DNA from: Acidobacteriaceae bacterium
GTDB taxonomy: Bacteria; Acidobacteriota; Terriglobia; Terriglobales; Acidobacteriaceae
NCBI GenBank assembly: GCA_003132445.1
Contig: PKXU01000101.1
Span: 1 to 59,988, forward strand
Length of the DNA: 59,988 bases
Reading direction: 5' to 3'
Below are positions 24,303 through 34,600 of this stretch, in pieces. Both the position numbers and the translations under genes were made by a program. Within the stretch, counting starts at the first letter, position 1. Each line of letters starts with the position of its first letter. The notes beneath the pieces are model-generated. The model was given only the letters and a program-made list of their open reading frames with translations, did not search any database and had not been told where the DNA came from.

Positions 24303-27300
24303 TCACCGTTCCAACTCTGGATTCGGGTTACGAACTTCTGCCAGATACGTCGTCCGTGGGCGCGTGTTGAGTTCGCCGAGCAGACTGTAATTTCGCGCCT
24401 GCGACTTCAATTTTGAAACTTTGCTGTTCGGATCATTGATATTTCCGAAGATGATGGCCTCCGCCGGACAGGACTGCTGGCAGGCGGTCTGCAGTTCATT
24501 CGGGTGCGCAGCGTCGTTAATTTTGCGATCTTCACGCTCCGCGTCGATGCGGCGTTCGTTGATGCGCTGCACGCAGTAGGTGCACTTCTCCATCACGCCA
24601 CGGCTGCGCACGCTAACGTCGGGATTGCGCATCATCTTGTATTGCGGCGTCTCCCAATCCTGGAATAAGAAGAAGTTGAAGCGCCGCACTTTGTAAGGGC
24701 AGTTATTCGAGCAATAGCGCGTGCCCACGCAGCGGTTATAGGTCATGTCGTTCAGGCCTTCGCTGCTGTGAACGGTGGCGCCGACCGGGCATACCACTTC
24801 GCAGGGAGCATTCTCGCACTGCTGGCATGGCACGGGCTGGAAGTACGCTTTCGGATTGTCGCGGTCGCGCGCTGCCTCGTCCGGATAGTGATAGTAGGTG
24901 TCGATGCGAATCCAGTGCATGTGCCGGCCGATGGCGCACTGCTCTTTGCCGACGACCGCAATGTTATTTTCCGACTGGCAGGCGAGCATGCAGTTGTTGC
25001 AGCCCACACAGGAGTTCAAGTCAATCGCCATGCCCCACGCGTAATCCTCCTCTTTATAAGGATAGGGCTTGTAGAGCGTGAGGCCAGGCGCCGGATCCTC
25101 GCCCTGCTCTTTCGCAAAGTTGGGATCTTTGCGGTATTCCTCGAGCGTACCTTCGCGGGCCAAGGGCCGATGATTGCCGTCGGGCGTGTCCATCCATTGA
25201 TAACCCTGCGTGGAAGCGAGAACGTATTTGTCGCCGGTCTTGCGGATTTGCACGCCGGTCGCGATCCACGGATTAGCGCTGGTGCGCAGAGGATAAGCGT
25301 CGAAACCCTGGCCGGTGCCGACTCGGCCAGCGCGCTTGCGGCCGTAGCCTAATGATACGGTGACGGAATTGTCGGGATGCCCGACCTGCACCCAGACCGG
25401 ACCCGTGACTTTTTTGCCGTAGAGTTCGAGTTCGACCACGTCGATGGTCTTTACGCCCAGGCGGTCGGCCATCTTGGGACCCATGAGCACGGCGTTGTCC
25501 CAGGTGAGCTTGTTCATCGGCTTGGGCAATTCCTGCAGCCAGCCGTTGTTGGAAAATTGTCCGTCGTAGATGGTGGGATCGCGACGGATGTTGAGCTCGA
25601 TGGCGTTGGAGTCGGCGGCTGACGGAATCGGGATGCCTTGGGCTTTCGCGGTGACCGTTTTCGGCTGGTACGTCGTGCCTTCAATCCATCCGTCATGCAG
25701 CGACTTGCGCCAGAACTGTTCGAAGTCTGCGCCTCTGTGCTGCTTCTGCCAAAAGGCGCGCACTATATCGTAACCATTGACCTCAGTTTGGCCGGAGAGC
25801 AGCGCGACAAATTCAATTGCGCTCTTGCCGTTGTAAAGCGGCGCAATCAGCGGCTGGATGATGCTCGCCGTGCCGTCGTAGGCGCGAGCGTCACCCCAGG
25901 ATTCGAGTTCGTGCGTCGCGTTGACGTGCCACTGGCAAAGCTCGGCGGTTTCGTTTTGATAGAGTCCGTAATGAACGCGAAGAGGAACTTTGCTGCTCGT
26001 CATCGCGTCGGCAAAGTTAAGATCGGAGGGCGCGTCGTAGACCGGATTGCCGCCGAGAATGATCAGCAAATCGACTTTGCCGCCGCGCATGTCGGCGACG
26101 AGATCTTTGATGGATTCGGTCTGATTGACCGGGTTGGCATCGATTGGGTCGGTGTAGAAAACGGTCTTGCCGACGTTGCCGAGCTTAGTGTTTAGCAAAT
26201 GTGCGAGGGCATGAACGGACGCAGGTTGATGATCGCCGACGATGACGGCCGAGGAACCCTGGTGCGTCATCAAGTCTTTGGCGAGATGGGCGTAGAAGTC
26301 CCCGGATTCGCCAACCATATCTGGCTGAGCGTTCTGGCCAAAAACACCGACTCCAGAACCAAGGAAACGACCGAAGGCGTCGACGGCGGCCGCCTTCACT
26401 GGTAGCCGATGATCCGCCTTCGCGCCCGTCGAAGTCGGCGCGCTCTCGATCACGTATAGGCGGTTCATGTTGCCGTCAGGATTGCGGCGCTTGGCGAAGT
26501 CGCGGATGTATTTCACGTTGCCGGGGAATCCGGCGTAGAGGAAGTCGGCGTCGAGCGAAACGATCACGTCCGCTTTTGAAAAATCGTAGCGCGTCTCGAC
26601 GGGCTGGCCGAAGGCCAGTTTCGCGCCTTCGAGCACGTTGTCGCGATTCACCGGCTCGTAGACATGCCACTTGCCTTGCGGATAAATCTTCAGGAAGTTG
26701 CGCAGTTGGTCGGCGAGCGTGGGCGAAGAAATGGTCGGCGTGAGAATGCGGATGCCCGCGCCCTGCAGCGCTTTCTGCGCGCTGAGCGGGCCGCGGATGG
26801 CCGTGAGAAATCCCTGCCACGATCGCAGGTCGCCCATGGAGATCACGCTCTGCGAACGATCGGGATCGTAGAGGCCGAGAAGAGAAGCCTGGGCAAAAAT
26901 ATCGGTGCCGCCGAGAGAGGCCGGATGCTGATCGTTGCCTTCGATCTTTGTCGGACGACCGAGATGGCTTTCCACGAGTAGCGGGTTGGCGTATCCGCCC
27001 AGTGTCATCGCCGTGGCGTAAAACATGGGGCGGCCGGGAATGACCTCTTCCGGCTGGCGAACGTAGGGAACGATCGGTTCGAGTGGAAGCTTTACGCAGC
27101 CGGTCATGCCGGCCAAGCCGAGCGATGCGCCCATCACTTTGAGGAAGCCGCGGCGCGAAACGGAGTCGAGCCACTCGGACGCGCCTTTGGGAAATTCGCG
27201 GTGCAGAGCTTCCTGAAAATCGTCGCTGCGGGCAAACTCTTCGAGGCTGCGCCAGTATTCCGGGCCGGTCTTTTCGGCCTCGTCGTGCGCGGTGGCCTGA

Positions 27301-27398
27301 TCGATTCGCGCGCGGACGGAGTTCAGGTCCAGTTTGCCTTTTTGGCTGGGGCAAACATCTTCGCGCTTGGCGCGACCGTCTTGTTCTTCTATCTTCAT
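24303..27398 (-). CDS. actB: Alternative complex III subunit ActB (molybdopterin-fold plus Fe-S subunit)
   Basis: The 1031-residue protein has an N-terminal extension of about 80 residues before the twin-arginine signal SRRGFLKVMGASLGLAGMTG. The first two thirds follow the molybdopterin-oxidoreductase fold, as in ActB proteins, which lack the Mo cofactor. The C-terminal third has four Fe-S clusters: CVGCNNCMLACQSE, CQQCENAPCEVVC, CVGTRYCSNNC and CTYC...CQQSCPAEAI. The family is known to carry three [4Fe-4S] and one [3Fe-4S] cluster. ActB carries electrons from the quinol site in ActC/ActF towards the cytochromes ActA and ActE on the periplasmic side. It follows actA after a 260-bp spacer with an inverted repeat. 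Confidence 0.95.
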   Translation of the reverse strand: MKIEEQDGRAKREDVCPSQKGKLDLNSVRARIDQATAHDEAEKTGPEYWRSLEEFARSDDFQEALHREFPKGASEWLDSVSRRGFLKVMGASLGLAGMTGCVKLPLEPIVPYVRQPEEVIPGRPMFYATAMTLGGYANPLLVESHLGRPTKIEGNDQHPASLGGTDIFAQASLLGLYDPDRSQSVISMGDLRSWQGFLTAIRGPLSAQKALQGAGIRILTPTISSPTLADQLRNFLKIYPQGKWHVYEPVNRDNVLEGAKLAFGQPVETRYDFSKADVIVSLDADFLYAGFPGNVKYIRDFAKRRNPDGNMNRLYVIESAPTSTGAKADHRLPVKAAAVDAFGRFLGSGVGVFGQNAQPDMVGESGDFYAHLAKDLMTHQGSSAVIVGDHQPASVHALAHLLNTKLGNVGKTVFYTDPIDANPVNQTESIKDLVADMRGGKVDLLIILGGNPVYDAPSDLNFADAMTSSKVPLRVHYGLYQNETAELCQWHVNATHELESWGDARAYDGTASIIQPLIAPLYNGKSAIEFVALLSGQTEVNGYDIVRAFWQKQHRGADFEQFWRKSLHDGWIEGTTYQPKTVTAKAQGIPIPSAADSNAIELNIRRDPTIYDGQFSNNGWLQELPKPMNKLTWDNAVLMGPKMADRLGVKTIDVVELELYGKKVTGPVWVQVGHPDNSVTVSLGYGRKRAGRVGTGQGFDAYPLRTSANPWIATGVQIRKTGDKYVLASTQGYQWMDTPDGNHRPLAREGTLEEYRKDPNFAKEQGEDPAPGLTLYKPYPYKEEDYAWGMAIDLNSCVGCNNCMLACQSENNIAVVGKEQCAIGRHMHWIRIDTYYHYPDEAARDRDNPKAYFQPVPCQQCENAPCEVVCPVGATVHSSEGLNDMTYNRCVGTRYCSNNCPYKVRRFNFFLFQDWETPQYKMMRNPDVSVRSRGVMEKCTYCVQRINERRIDAEREDRKINDAAHPNELQTACQQSCPAEAIIFGNINDPNSKVSKLKSQARNYSLLGELNTRPRTTYLAEVRNPNPELER

Positions 27399-27428
27399 GA
27401 CTGGTTACACATCACAAAATTAGAAACT

Positions 27429-27628
27429 GTCATCCTGAGCGAACTCTCGCGCAGTCGAAGGAACCCTATGACCATGAATCCGACGCATGCAAGTCAAGGT
27501 ATTCTCCCTGTGATCTCGACAGCACCGTGAGAACGCCTTGCATCCGCTGAGACGAAAGACGCCAGTAGGGGTCCTTCGATTCCAAAATGCTTGGCTCCGC
27601 CAAACAATTTCTCCGCTCAGGATGACAA
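27429..27628. repeat. ~200-bp element with imperfect terminal inverted repeats between actA and actB
   Basis: The left end reads TGTCATCCTGAGCGAA...TCGAAGGAACCC. The right end is its inverse (GGGGTCCTTCGA...CGCTCAGGATGACA). The GTCATCCTGAGCG motif is a widespread dispersed bacterial repeat that also occurs once at 8131. No coding sequence is present inside. It lies within the respiratory operon and could fold into a long hairpin in the mRNA. Confidence 0.75.
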
Positions 27629-27658
27629 GTCTTCATGGTCCTTCTCAATAAGTCCTTC

Positions 27659-28357
27659 TCAGCGATGACAGGTGCTGCAATTGGTAATGTCTTTCACGCT
27701 GCGAACGTTGTATTTCTTAATGAGTGCGAGTCCTAATTCTTCTTGATCGGTGTAACTGTGTCCGTCGACCACCACTGGCGTCGCGCCGCTGGGCGGCTGG
27801 TATCGCATGTTGAACACCTGATCGCGGGGACGAAGATTTTTCTGCGCCGCGCGATGGCAACCGAGGCACCACTCCATTTGCAACGATTCCTGCTGGTACA
27901 TGTAGGGCATTAGATCGACGGGACCGTGGCAGGTGTTGCAGCCGACTCCTTTATTAATGTGAATGCTGTGATTGAAATAAACGAAGTCAGGAAGCTGGTT
28001 GACGCGCGTCCACTGCAGTGATTCGCCCGTTTTATAGCTCGTGCGCACCGGCTCCAGCAACTGCGCGTTGGTCCAAATCTGCGAATGGCAGTTCATGCAG
28101 GTCTTGGTCGGAGGAATACCGGCGAAGCTTGAGGTTTCAACCGAGGTATGGCAATAGCGGCAGTCGATGCCGAGACCGGTCACGTGGTGCTGGTGGCTGA
28201 ACGGGACGGGCTGCGGCTTGCGTACTCCGGCGTAGGTGATGTAGGGCGAACGCTGAACTTCCATCGCTACCCAGCCCAGGGCTGCGACTACAAAGACCGC
28301 GCCAAAGATGGTGGCGCGAGATAATGTATTCGTACTGCGATGAAAGATCTGCGACAT
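27659..28357 (-). CDS. actA: Alternative complex III subunit ActA (pentahaem cytochrome c)
   Basis: The protein has 232 residues. An N-terminal membrane anchor (TIFGAVFVVAALGWVAMEV) precedes five haem-binding motifs: CRYCH, CMNCH, CNTCH, CLGCH and CSTCH. Several nearby His residues (FSHQHHVTGLG, FNHSIHINKG) are candidate axial ligands. Five haems and this length match ActA of alternative complex III. It is the first gene of the minus-strand respiratory cluster that runs down to ctaF and lies on the periplasmic face. A candidate promoter lies about 120 bases upstream. Confidence 0.95.
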   Translation of the reverse strand: MSQIFHRSTNTLSRATIFGAVFVVAALGWVAMEVQRSPYITYAGVRKPQPVPFSHQHHVTGLGIDCRYCHTSVETSSFAGIPPTKTCMNCHSQIWTNAQLLEPVRTSYKTGESLQWTRVNQLPDFVYFNHSIHINKGVGCNTCHGPVDLMPYMYQQESLQMEWCLGCHRAAQKNLRPRDQVFNMRYQPPSGATPVVVDGHSYTDQEELGLALIKKYNVRSVKDITNCSTCHR

Positions 28358-28476
28358 TCCCTTGTGAGATCTGGCTTTAAGAGACCCGCGGATCGTCCGC
28401 GATTCGGTTGATTATTTAGTACGGCGAAAAAAGAAAACCACCCACTGGTTTTCTGAAGTCGTTTGCGAAACCAGAG

Positions 28477-28505
28477 ATTATAAATATTTCAGCGGAGTTT
28501 GTCGC
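28477..28505 (-). promoter_or_regulatory. Candidate promoter of the act-cta cluster
   Basis: On the minus strand GCGACA (28500-28505) and a perfect TATAAT (28477-28482) are separated by 17 bases. The region is AT-rich relative to its surroundings. It lies upstream of actA and would give a leader of about 110 bases. The -35 box matches the consensus at four of six positions. Confidence 0.45.
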
Positions 28506-28631
28506 GAAGAATTGAAGTTATGCGAAAGAAAAAAACCTAATCGGAACGTTGCCTACAAATTGTTCGGTTTTTCAACGGCGTAAATTTACGTTATGGAGCA
28601 TTCCGGCATTAAATCAGATTTTTTCGCTTCT

Positions 28632-30077
28632 CTACCGCAAATTCATCACCATGAGCTTGGGCTCGGTCATTTCTTCGATTGCGTAGCGGAGACCTTCGCG
28701 GCCCAGGCCCGAATCCTTCACGCCGCCATAGGGCATTTGATCGATGCGGAAGGATGGGACGTCGCCGGCGATGACTGCACCGACTTCCAGTTCTTCGTAG
28801 GCCTGGAAAAGCAACTTCGCGTCCCGCGTAAAGACGCCGGTTTGCAGGCCGTAGATGGAATGGTTGACCTGGCGCAAGGCTTGATCAAAATCTTTATAGG
28901 GTTCGACGGTCACGACCGGACCGAAAACTTCCTGGCAGTTGACTTTCATTTCAGGCTTGGTGCCGGTGAGTACGGCAGGTTCAACGATGAGTCCTTTGCG
29001 GCCGCCGCCGCAGAGCAGGCGCGCTCCAGCACGTACTGCCTCATCGATCCAGGCAGTGGTGCGGATGGCATCGCTTTCGCGGATGAGCGGGCCAACGTCG
29101 ATGGATGGATCGAGCGGATCGCCCGTTTTCAGCTTCTTGACTCCCGCGACAAAAAAGTCGGTGAATTTTCCGTATACCGAGTGCTCCACCAAAATGCGCT
29201 GGACGGAAATACAAGTCTGGCCGGCATAGCCGAATCCGCCGGCCACGCATCGATCGGCGGCGTATTCCAGATCCGCGTCGCTATGCACAATCACGGCGGC
29301 GTTACCGCCCAGTTCGAGCACGACTTTTTTCTTCCCCGCGCGCTTTTTGATGTCCCAGCCAACCGGCGCGCTTCCGGTAAAAGAAATGAGCTTGAGGCGA
29401 TCGTCGGTTACGAGCAGGCCAGCATCTTCATTCGATAATGGGAGCACGTTCAGTCCGCCATCGGGCCAGCCCGCCTGCTGCACGCACTCGGCGAGAAGCA
29501 GCGAACAAAGCGGCGTTTGCGGCGCGGGCTTCAGGACCATGGAACAACCGGCGGCAATTGCCGGCGCAACTTTGTGGGCGACCAGATTGATGGGAAAATT
29601 AAATGGAGTGATGCCGGCGATGGGGCCCAGTGGAAAGCGGCGCACGATGCCCCAGCGGCCGGCGGTAAATTCCTGCCAGTCGAGAGGAAGAAATTCGCCG
29701 TAGATGCGAGTGCTTTCCTCGGCGGCCACGTTGAAGGTGAAGATAGCGCGGTCGACTTCGGTGCGGGAGGCCTTAATTGGCTTTCCGGCTTCTTGCGAAA
29801 GAGTGCGGGCAAATTCTTCTTTGCGTTCCAGCATGGAGGCGGAAATTCGGCGGAGAACGCGCTGGCGTTCGAAGGCGGGCAGACGGCGGGTAGTGCCGAA
29901 AGCCTTGACGGCGGCTGCAATGGCCGCTTCCGCATGTTCATGACGGCCCCGCACGACGCGGGCAACGATGCTGCCATCGTAGGGGGCGCGAATTTCTATG
30001 ACGTCCCCGTCTTCGTGCCAGCGGCCATCTACGAAAAAACCGTGCGTCGCAACGGGCGCGATCGTCATCTCTGCCAT
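28632..30077 (-). CDS. NAD(P)-dependent aldehyde dehydrogenase
   Basis: The 481-residue protein belongs to the aldehyde dehydrogenase superfamily. It has the cofactor motif FTGSAPVGWDIKKRAGKKKV, the catalytic Glu in VLELGGNAAVIV (about 253) and the catalytic Cys in GYAGQTCISVQRILV (about 287). EVFGPVVTV and the closing PYGGVKDSGLGREGLRYAIE motif are also present. It resembles lactaldehyde/GAPN-like dehydrogenases (class ALDH9/ALDH11), but the substrate is not fixed by sequence. It stands alone, divergent from the amidase gene and 274 bases upstream of the respiratory cluster on the same strand. Confidence 0.92.
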   Translation of the reverse strand: MAEMTIAPVATHGFFVDGRWHEDGDVIEIRAPYDGSIVARVVRGRHEHAEAAIAAAVKAFGTTRRLPAFERQRVLRRISASMLERKEEFARTLSQEAGKPIKASRTEVDRAIFTFNVAAEESTRIYGEFLPLDWQEFTAGRWGIVRRFPLGPIAGITPFNFPINLVAHKVAPAIAAGCSMVLKPAPQTPLCSLLLAECVQQAGWPDGGLNVLPLSNEDAGLLVTDDRLKLISFTGSAPVGWDIKKRAGKKKVVLELGGNAAVIVHSDADLEYAADRCVAGGFGYAGQTCISVQRILVEHSVYGKFTDFFVAGVKKLKTGDPLDPSIDVGPLIRESDAIRTTAWIDEAVRAGARLLCGGGRKGLIVEPAVLTGTKPEMKVNCQEVFGPVVTVEPYKDFDQALRQVNHSIYGLQTGVFTRDAKLLFQAYEELEVGAVIAGDVPSFRIDQMPYGGVKDSGLGREGLRYAIEEMTEPKLMVMNLR

Positions 30078-30184
30078 GATTATTCCGCCCCCCAGACTCT
30101 TTCACGATTATAGGACTTTTGGATGACAGGAACACAGAGGAACACTGAGGAGCGAGCGCGCCGCCTTTACAATGGGTCGGTTCG

Positions 30185-31567
30185 ATGACGACTGTTCCTA
30201 CAACTATTTTCGAACTCGCGCAGCGGCTACGACGGAAAGAAGTTTCGCCAGTTGAGATTACGCAGGAGTGTCTGCGGCGCATTGAGAAGCAGAACCCGAT
30301 TCTCAACGCGTTCATTACGGTTTCGGGTGAGTCGGCACTGGCTGAGGCGCGAATTGCGGAGGCTGAGATTCTGCGCGGGGAGTGGCGCGGGCCGCTGCAT
30401 GGCGTACCGGTAGCGCTGAAGGATCTCATCGACACAGCCGGTATTCGTACTACTGCAGCGAGTGCGCTTTACAAGGATCGCGTTCCAACCCAGGATGCGG
30501 AGGTGGTTCGCCGGTTGCGACAGGCGGGCGCAATCATCGTCGGGAAAAATAATCTGCACGAGTTCGCTTACGGCGGCAGTTCGTTGATCAGCTACTTTGG
30601 CGACGTTCACAATCCGTGGGACACGGGCCGAATTGCCGGTGGATCGTCGGGAGGATCGGCGGCGGCGGTGGTTGCTGGTCTCGCTTACACGGCGATTGGC
30701 ACTGATACGGCGGGTTCGATTCGCGAACCGGCTGCTCTCTGCGGCTGCGTGGGCCTGAAACCGACTTATGGGCGAGTGTCGAGCCGGGGAGTGATTCCGC
30801 TGGCATGGTCGCTCGATCACGTGGGGCCTTTAGCGGCCACTGTGGCGGATGCGGCGATCGTGCTACAGGCGATTGCGGGATACGATGCGGCCGACATCCC
30901 TACAGCAAATGTGCCCGTTGCGGATTATGTTTCGGCGCTGCGCGACGACTGCAACGCGCTGCGCGTGGGAGTGCCTCGCGAATATTTTTTCGACAATCTT
31001 GATCCGGAAGTGGCTTCGGCAATGGAGCACGCGTTGCGCGGGATCGTGACTCTTGTCGCGGAGATAAAAGAAGTGCGACTTGTCGTGCCCACGGATCGCA
31101 CTTCGCAGGCTGCGGAGTCGTATGCCTATCACGCCGAGAACGTTGCCAAGACTCCAGAGTTGTACCAGCCGGATACTTTGAGACGAATCCGGTGGGGGGA
31201 GAATATCTCGGCGGCCGAGTACATTCTGCGGCGACGTGAGTTGGACGAGGCGCGTCGCGCGATCGGCCAGATCTTTGCCGAGGTAGATGTCCTGGTGACT
31301 CCGACCATGCCGATGTCCGCGCCCGCGATTGCGGATTTGAAGTCCGATCCCGATGCGTTGCGGCCAGCGGAGCTCAGGCTGCTGCGCAACACGCGTCCGT
31401 TCAACGTTTGGGGATTGCCGGCGATTTCAGTGCCTTGCGGATTTACGCAGAGTGGGCTGCCGATCGGCCTGCAGATCGCAGGGCCGCACTGGCGCGAGGA
31501 TTTGGTGTTGCGGTTGGCGCATGCCTATGAGCAGGCGACGGCGTGGCATAAGCGGCGTCTTGCGTGA
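30185..31567 (+). CDS. Amidase-signature family amidase (GatA-like)
   Basis: The protein has 460 residues with a complete amidase signature. The catalytic Lys is in VALKDLIDTAG (about 79), and the Gly/Ser-rich GGSSGGSAAAVVAGL (about 154) and GTDTAGSIREPAALCG (about 178) supply the cis-Ser and Ser nucleophile. The C-terminal QIAGPHWREDLVLRLAHAYE is also typical. No gatB or gatC lies nearby, so it is more likely a stand-alone amidase than the tRNA amidotransferase subunit, though GatA cannot be excluded. A TACAAT hexamer ends 11 bases before the ATG and no ribosome-binding site is obvious, so the leader may be very short. Confidence 0.87.
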   Translation: MTTVPTTIFELAQRLRRKEVSPVEITQECLRRIEKQNPILNAFITVSGESALAEARIAEAEILRGEWRGPLHGVPVALKDLIDTAGIRTTAASALYKDRVPTQDAEVVRRLRQAGAIIVGKNNLHEFAYGGSSLISYFGDVHNPWDTGRIAGGSSGGSAAAVVAGLAYTAIGTDTAGSIREPAALCGCVGLKPTYGRVSSRGVIPLAWSLDHVGPLAATVADAAIVLQAIAGYDAADIPTANVPVADYVSALRDDCNALRVGVPREYFFDNLDPEVASAMEHALRGIVTLVAEIKEVRLVVPTDRTSQAAESYAYHAENVAKTPELYQPDTLRRIRWGENISAAEYILRRRELDEARRAIGQIFAEVDVLVTPTMPMSAPAIADLKSDPDALRPAELRLLRNTRPFNVWGLPAISVPCGFTQSGLPIGLQIAGPHWREDLVLRLAHAYEQATAWHKRRLA

Positions 31568-31590
31568 TCACAACGAGAAGAGTATGGCGC

Positions 31591-31637
31591 GCCGGGCTTC
31601 GCCCTGGCGAGACAGCCGAAGGCGGCTGTCCCCACAT
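31591..31637. repeat. Bipartite REP-like palindrome, family 1
   Basis: GCCGGGCTTCGCCCTGGC-like hairpin (CTTCG loop) followed by GACAGCC...GGCTGTCC and CCACAT, between the convergent amidase and DUF3857 genes. Confidence 0.85.
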
Positions 31638-31678
31638 TGGTCGTGGCTGTCTCCACGTCGTGCTCCGGCAAGAGTTTT

Positions 31679-34600
31679 TCAGTCCACTGTTCTCACTTCT
31701 TCGGGCAGCATGAGCACGAACGAGCAGTTGCGCGTGGTCATGGAGCAGGAGAGGGTTCCGCGGCGGAAAACTTTTACCGGCGTATCATCGGGAAAGGTTA
31801 GATGGTAGTCCGCGGTGCGAAGTGCCTCGGTATAAGACTTCAGTTTCTCGTCTCCGCTTACAAATTTCACCGTGTCGACTTTCGCATCTGACCCTCCGCC
31901 GCCGCTCACAAGGATAAAGAAATCGGCGTTGCCGGTTTGCGAAGCCTTGCCCAAATCGATGGTGCTCAGGTGCTGCAGTTCCTCTTTATAACGCGCGACG
32001 GTGGCGTCGGCCTTGGCGTCGCCACCCACCAGCGAAGCTAACCGTCCGCGGGTCTCGGGAGCGGGGCGCACTCCATTCATCGACAGTGCATAGGTCCGCA
32101 GAGCGCGATCTTTTTCGCCTCGCTTCTCATAGATTTGTCCGAGATGGTCTCCCACTTCGGCGTGATGGCCAAGGTCCCATGCCGCGCCCACGTATTTCTC
32201 CGCTTTGTTGAAATCGCCCTCGGCAAAGTGCACCCAGCCCAGCGTGTCCCAATAGGCGATCAGCGAAGGCACCAGGCCCAAGTCGTTGCGTGAAAGGCGA
32301 TCGAGCGAAACGTTGCGCAACGCGGCTGCGGTTGCAGAAACGGCCGATTCGGCATACTGCTGCGCGCGGTCGAGATGAGAGTCTTTCAGAGAAAGCTGGT
32401 AGGCAATGTTGTTCCACACCATTGGCGTGGCGGCCAGTTCCACGGCTTGATCGAAAGCGGCCAACGCTTTCGTGTCCTGCCCAAGATTCAAATATGCATT
32501 GCCCAGATTTACCTGCAGTTCAGGATCTTCCGGAGTGAGCGACGCTGCCTTCTCCAGTTCGGCCACAGCTAAGTCGTATTTATGCCATTCCTCGTACATC
32601 GCGCCCAGGTTGGCATGAGCAAATTTGTCGAGCGGATTGTTCTCCAGTTGCTTGTTGAAGGCCTTCACCGCATCGTCGTATTTGCGCTCGGTCCAATAGA
32701 CTCGTCCCAAGTTGTTGTAGGCATACTCGTCGTAGGGATTGACGTCGAGTTGTTTTTGAAAATTGACGATTGCCTGGTCATCCTGATGCATGGCTAAATA
32801 CACCAGGCCGAGATTGTTCCAGGCGAATTTGTTCTTGGGATCAACTTCCGTTGCACGCTTGAGAAGTGCAATCGCCACCGGCAGGTTGCCATTATCCATG
32901 GCGGCGCGGGCGCTATCGACCAGATCGTCGGCCTTCATATCCGCCGGAGGAACGGGAACGCCGGCGACTGCGCTTTCTATCGACAATTTCTGAGCGAGGT
33001 CGGCGCTGACGGCTCGACGGAAAGATTCATAATCGGCCGAGCGCGCGACCGGCAATTCATCCTGCCGGAGAATCAGTTTGCGGCCTGCTGCGAATATTTC
33101 TCCGTCTACTTTGTAGGTGGCTTCGTATTCCGCGTAGTCGCGCTTCAGCGAGAAAGCCAGGGGCAGGTGGGCGCTGTATTTGGCGGGCAATTGCAGTTTG
33201 ATCTGGTAGGAATACTCCGCCTTGGGACCTAGTTTTAAAGGTTCGGAGTCCGCGTCGTTGTCGTCCCCGCCACCAACTTCCGGCAGATTGAACTGCACCA
33301 GCGGCAAAGCGATTTCAGTTTTCTTCTTGGACCAGTCCAGAAAATTGACCTTGGAAACGTCATAGGACATGGTGAAAGGTTCGCGGGTCGCCGCGGGATC
33401 ACTGATTTTGAGATTCGTTACGTCCCCACCGAGACCGGCATTTACGTTTTCCACCACACGCTGCCAATTCGCCTGGGGCACGCGGCGAAACACCGAGCGC
33501 AGCAGGAGTTCTTCATCGCCGCGAAACTCGTAGTGCACGTGAGCCTCGAGTTTGCCGATGTCATTGATCTTGCCATCGATGTTGGAGAACTCGGTGTCGG
33601 GCATGGGAGTGTCGGCGGGCGTCTGTTCGAGATGCGGCGGGATGGACGACGGCGGTTCGGCGGGAGGAATCACCAGCGCCTGCTTGTTGCGCAAGGAGTA
33701 AGCCAGCAGGCGGAAGGGAGCGACCTCGGCGGTCGTATCCATCCAAACTTCCTGCTTGTCTTTATCCTTGTCATTGCCCAGGGGAAGCATGGTGATGACG
33801 TGGTCGAACTGCGAGGGCGAAGGAACGTCGGGATCAAGTTTACGGGTGGAATTAATCAGTACCGAAGAGGCGTGCAAGCCCTCGGCTTCCAGCAGCGACG
33901 CGAGCAGAGTGTGTTTATCTTTGCAGTCACCGTACTGGTCGTGAAGCACATCCGACGCAGCATGCGGCTGATAACGGCCGACACCTAGTGAGAGGCTTAC
34001 GTAGCGGAAGTTCTTGGACACGAAGTCGTAGAGAGCTTCGGTCTTCTCCAGATCGGTGTTCAGGCCTTGCGTTAACTCCTGTGCCTTGGCGCGAACTTCG
34101 GGCGTGGGCGCGCGGCGGTCTTTTTCTAGGTTCGCGTACCAGCGGCCAACTTGTTCCCAGCTTGCGAAGGTAGTTAATTGGATATCGGGACGGTCATCGT
34201 CGGGACGGTGTTTCTTTTTCTGCTTTGCCTTGTCGGAGTCATCTTCTCTCTGCAGGTGAGAACTGGACCAATGATAGATGCGGCGGCCATTGTCTTCCGT
34301 GACCTTCGGATCCATCCCCGGTTTGCACTTTAGCTTAAGCGCGCGGCCGGTGGGGACATCCACATCGACTGTTTCGTCGAGCGAGATGTTGCTTTTGTCG
34401 AAATCGTAATCAGCCCAGAACTGGTTCGCGGCCAGCGGCGTATGAATCACTGTCACCATGTCATATTCCAGAACTTCGCCGGGACGCAGGCCTGGGACGG
34501 TGATGTGTTTCTGCCGGTAGTCGGTGTAAACGGGCGCCTCACGCTCGACCGGAGCGGTCAGGTCCTGCACGGCGTCGTCGCCTGCCTTGACTATGGTGCC

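Noticed and set aside
27429..27628. Insertion sequence between actA and actB
   Set aside because: No transposase frame and the element is only about 200 bp; the ends match a dispersed short repeat rather than an IS terminal repeat.
28593..29438. 281-residue plus-strand open frame opposite the aldehyde dehydrogenase
   Set aside because: All active-site motifs of the aldehyde dehydrogenase are on the minus strand. The plus frame has no family features and is explained by codon bias.
30185..31567. GatA subunit of the Asp/Glu-tRNA amidotransferase
   Set aside because: No gatB or gatC nearby; the amidase signature alone does not distinguish it from free-standing amidases.
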